Part shown: positions 62,811 through 64,000 of the stretch, piece by piece
Layout of the letters: every line of letters begins with the position of its first letter
Position numbering within the stretch: position 1 is the first letter of the stretch
Assembly (NCBI RefSeq): GCF_030247195.1
Contig: NC_080672.1
Span: 182,711,234-182,775,233, forward strand
From: Topomyia yanbarensis
Taxonomy: Eukaryota > Arthropoda > Insecta > Diptera > Culicidae
Direction of reading: 5' to 3'
DNA length: 64,000 nt
Translations under genes and position numbers: made by a program
Notes under the pieces: model-generated
What the model saw: only the letters and a program-made list of their open reading frames with translations
What the model was told of the DNA's origin: nothing
Databases searched by the model: none

Positions 62811-64000
62811 GTGGTGGTTCACAACCTGACAAGTATGCATTGAACAGCTTCAGTAAATCATTTTGAATTTCTCCGAAAAAGGTCGAGAAAAATTCATAGG
62901 TCAATCCATCTGGTCCAGGGCTTTTCTTTCTAGTGGATTGTTTGAGTGCTAATTCAATTTCAGAAAGCTCAATGGGTGCAATCAATTTATCTTTGTTTTC
63001 CTGTGAAAGTTGCTTCGTTAGGCAATTCAAAATATTTTCAACCCCAGTATTGTAAGTGTCGTCTTTGGAGAAGATTTCTCTAAAGTGGTTCTTTATAGCG
63101 CCTTTTGGATTTCCATCTTCGTACTGTATGTTTGTCCGTTAGCCATAAGATGTTTTTTGTTTTTCCTTCATAATTATTCGTTTCAAAATTTGAAATGTAC
63201 TTAGTTTTTCATACTCGATTAAATTATTAGTATGCATTATGAGTTTAAAGTTGTTTAGTCTTTTTTGTTCAATATCGATAAGTTTGGATCTTGTGTACGA
63301 GATTTCTTCAGATATATCCTCACCTTCACTCTGCTTTGCAGAAATCTCTTTCAAAGAACTATAAAGAAAGCTTTTGGACATAGTAATTTGTCTGTTGGCT
63401 TCAAAGGATTTGGATTTGAAAAAACTTTTGACTTTTGGTTTAAAGTGATAATTCCACCATCTTGAGAAGTCGTCATGATATACTCTCCTCTCTCTAACAG
63501 TGCGCACTAGTAGCATAAACTCGTTGTAAATGTCCTCGTCTTGTAATAAAGTGGGGTTTATCTTCCAGTAACCCTTTCCCCTTAATGTCACATCTTGAAA
63601 TTAAATTAGTTTGTAAGTCAATAATAATGTGTGATGATCATAGAATGCCGTGGTTTGTGTGTCATAGTTAGAAACATTGGTCAGGAATGATTCGGGCCCA
63701 TATATTCTGTCCAATCTCGACATCGACTCGCCTCTGAAGAATGTGTAATGTGTATTTCCTCTTTTCTCCTTACCGATATCGTACAGCCCAAGCCCCGATA
63801 TTAAATCTTTCAACCCATTGCAGATGTTTTTGACAACGCCGTTAGAGTCATGCTTTAGCAATATCCAATTGAAGTCGCCTAAAATTACGTTTGAGTGATT
63901 ACCGGACAAATGAGGCATTATATGTTCTGTAAATAATAGATCACGTTCCTTACGAAACTAAGATCCAGAGTGTGCATACACATTGATGAAGTTAATCTCT
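62811..64000 (-). pseudogene. L1-like ORF2: endonuclease to RT start
   Basis: One minus-strand reading frame with stops: from the edge INFINVYAHSGS then a stop (~63960); VILGDFNWILL and SRLDRIYGPESF (endonuclease C-terminal motifs) to TAA at 63603-63601; GKGYWKINPTLL and coiled linker to a stop at 63141-63139; then KKSPGPDGLTYEFFSTFF up to the BEL insertion. All blocks share one frame with the RT at 55021 after removing BEL, so the defects are nonsense codons rather than shifts. The domain order is that of L1-type ORF2. Confidence 0.85.

Larger units (their letters stand above)
53229..64000 (-). mobile_element. L1-like LINE, split by BEL, runs off right edge
   Basis: Minus-strand order from the window edge: endonuclease, RT, C-terminal region, short 3' UTR with an A-run (plus T-run at ~53229-53237). 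Interrupted by the BEL element at 55053-62810. The 5' end lies beyond 64000. Confidence 0.85.

Overview
This window is transposon-dominated nuclear DNA from an insect, most likely a culicine (Aedes-type) mosquito. The reasons are a tRNA-derived SINE of the Feilai type (46309-46475), an ITmD37E transposase (a mariner relative first described from mosquitoes), BEL, I-, R1-, jockey- and L1-type retroelements, and long (TA)n and (ACAT)n arrays. I found no convincing host gene, tRNA or rRNA. Nearly every recognisable coding stretch belongs to a mobile element, and most are broken by frameshifts, stops or nested insertions.

Layout. 1-4.9 kb: a composite interspersed repeat (called family R here), a pair of ~490-bp inverted arms, a Harbinger-like MITE and a (TA)n array. 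4.9-11.3 kb: a decayed Helitron (Rep, Pif1-type helicase, C-terminal AP-type endonuclease piece, i.e. Helentron-like) carrying three insertions whose target duplications can be read: a 1.2-kb PHD-ORF1 mini-LINE, an 81-bp hairpin insert and a foldback element. 11.6-23.4 kb: AT-rich non-coding DNA made of foldback and TA-flanked elements, several nested in one another. 23.4-31.6 kb: a hAT element with an 8-bp target duplication, which split an older conserved transposon gene and was itself invaded by a 5.8-kb, 5'-truncated I-clade LINE. 32.2-37.6 kb: more family R units with microsatellites.

37.6-52.7 kb: three or four fragments of one R1-clade LINE family, two of them abutting ACAT-type microsatellite, with a minisatellite in the 3' region. 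A solo LTR, two further (TA)n arrays, an uncertain LTR-element remnant, the SINE, an ITmD37E element and a jockey-like LINE fragment lie among them. 52.7-64 kb: an L1-like LINE on the minus strand, running off the right edge, split by a nearly intact 7.76-kb BEL element. The BEL LTRs look identical over 710 bp, and one TAG interrupts its otherwise open polyprotein.

The elements do not form a pathway. The order of events can nevertheless be read, because removing an insert plus one target copy restores the host reading frame in five places (Helitron twice, hAT host gene, R1 host of the solo LTR, L1 host of BEL). Element boundaries rest on reading termini and duplications by eye. Family names are assigned from protein motifs, not from database searches.
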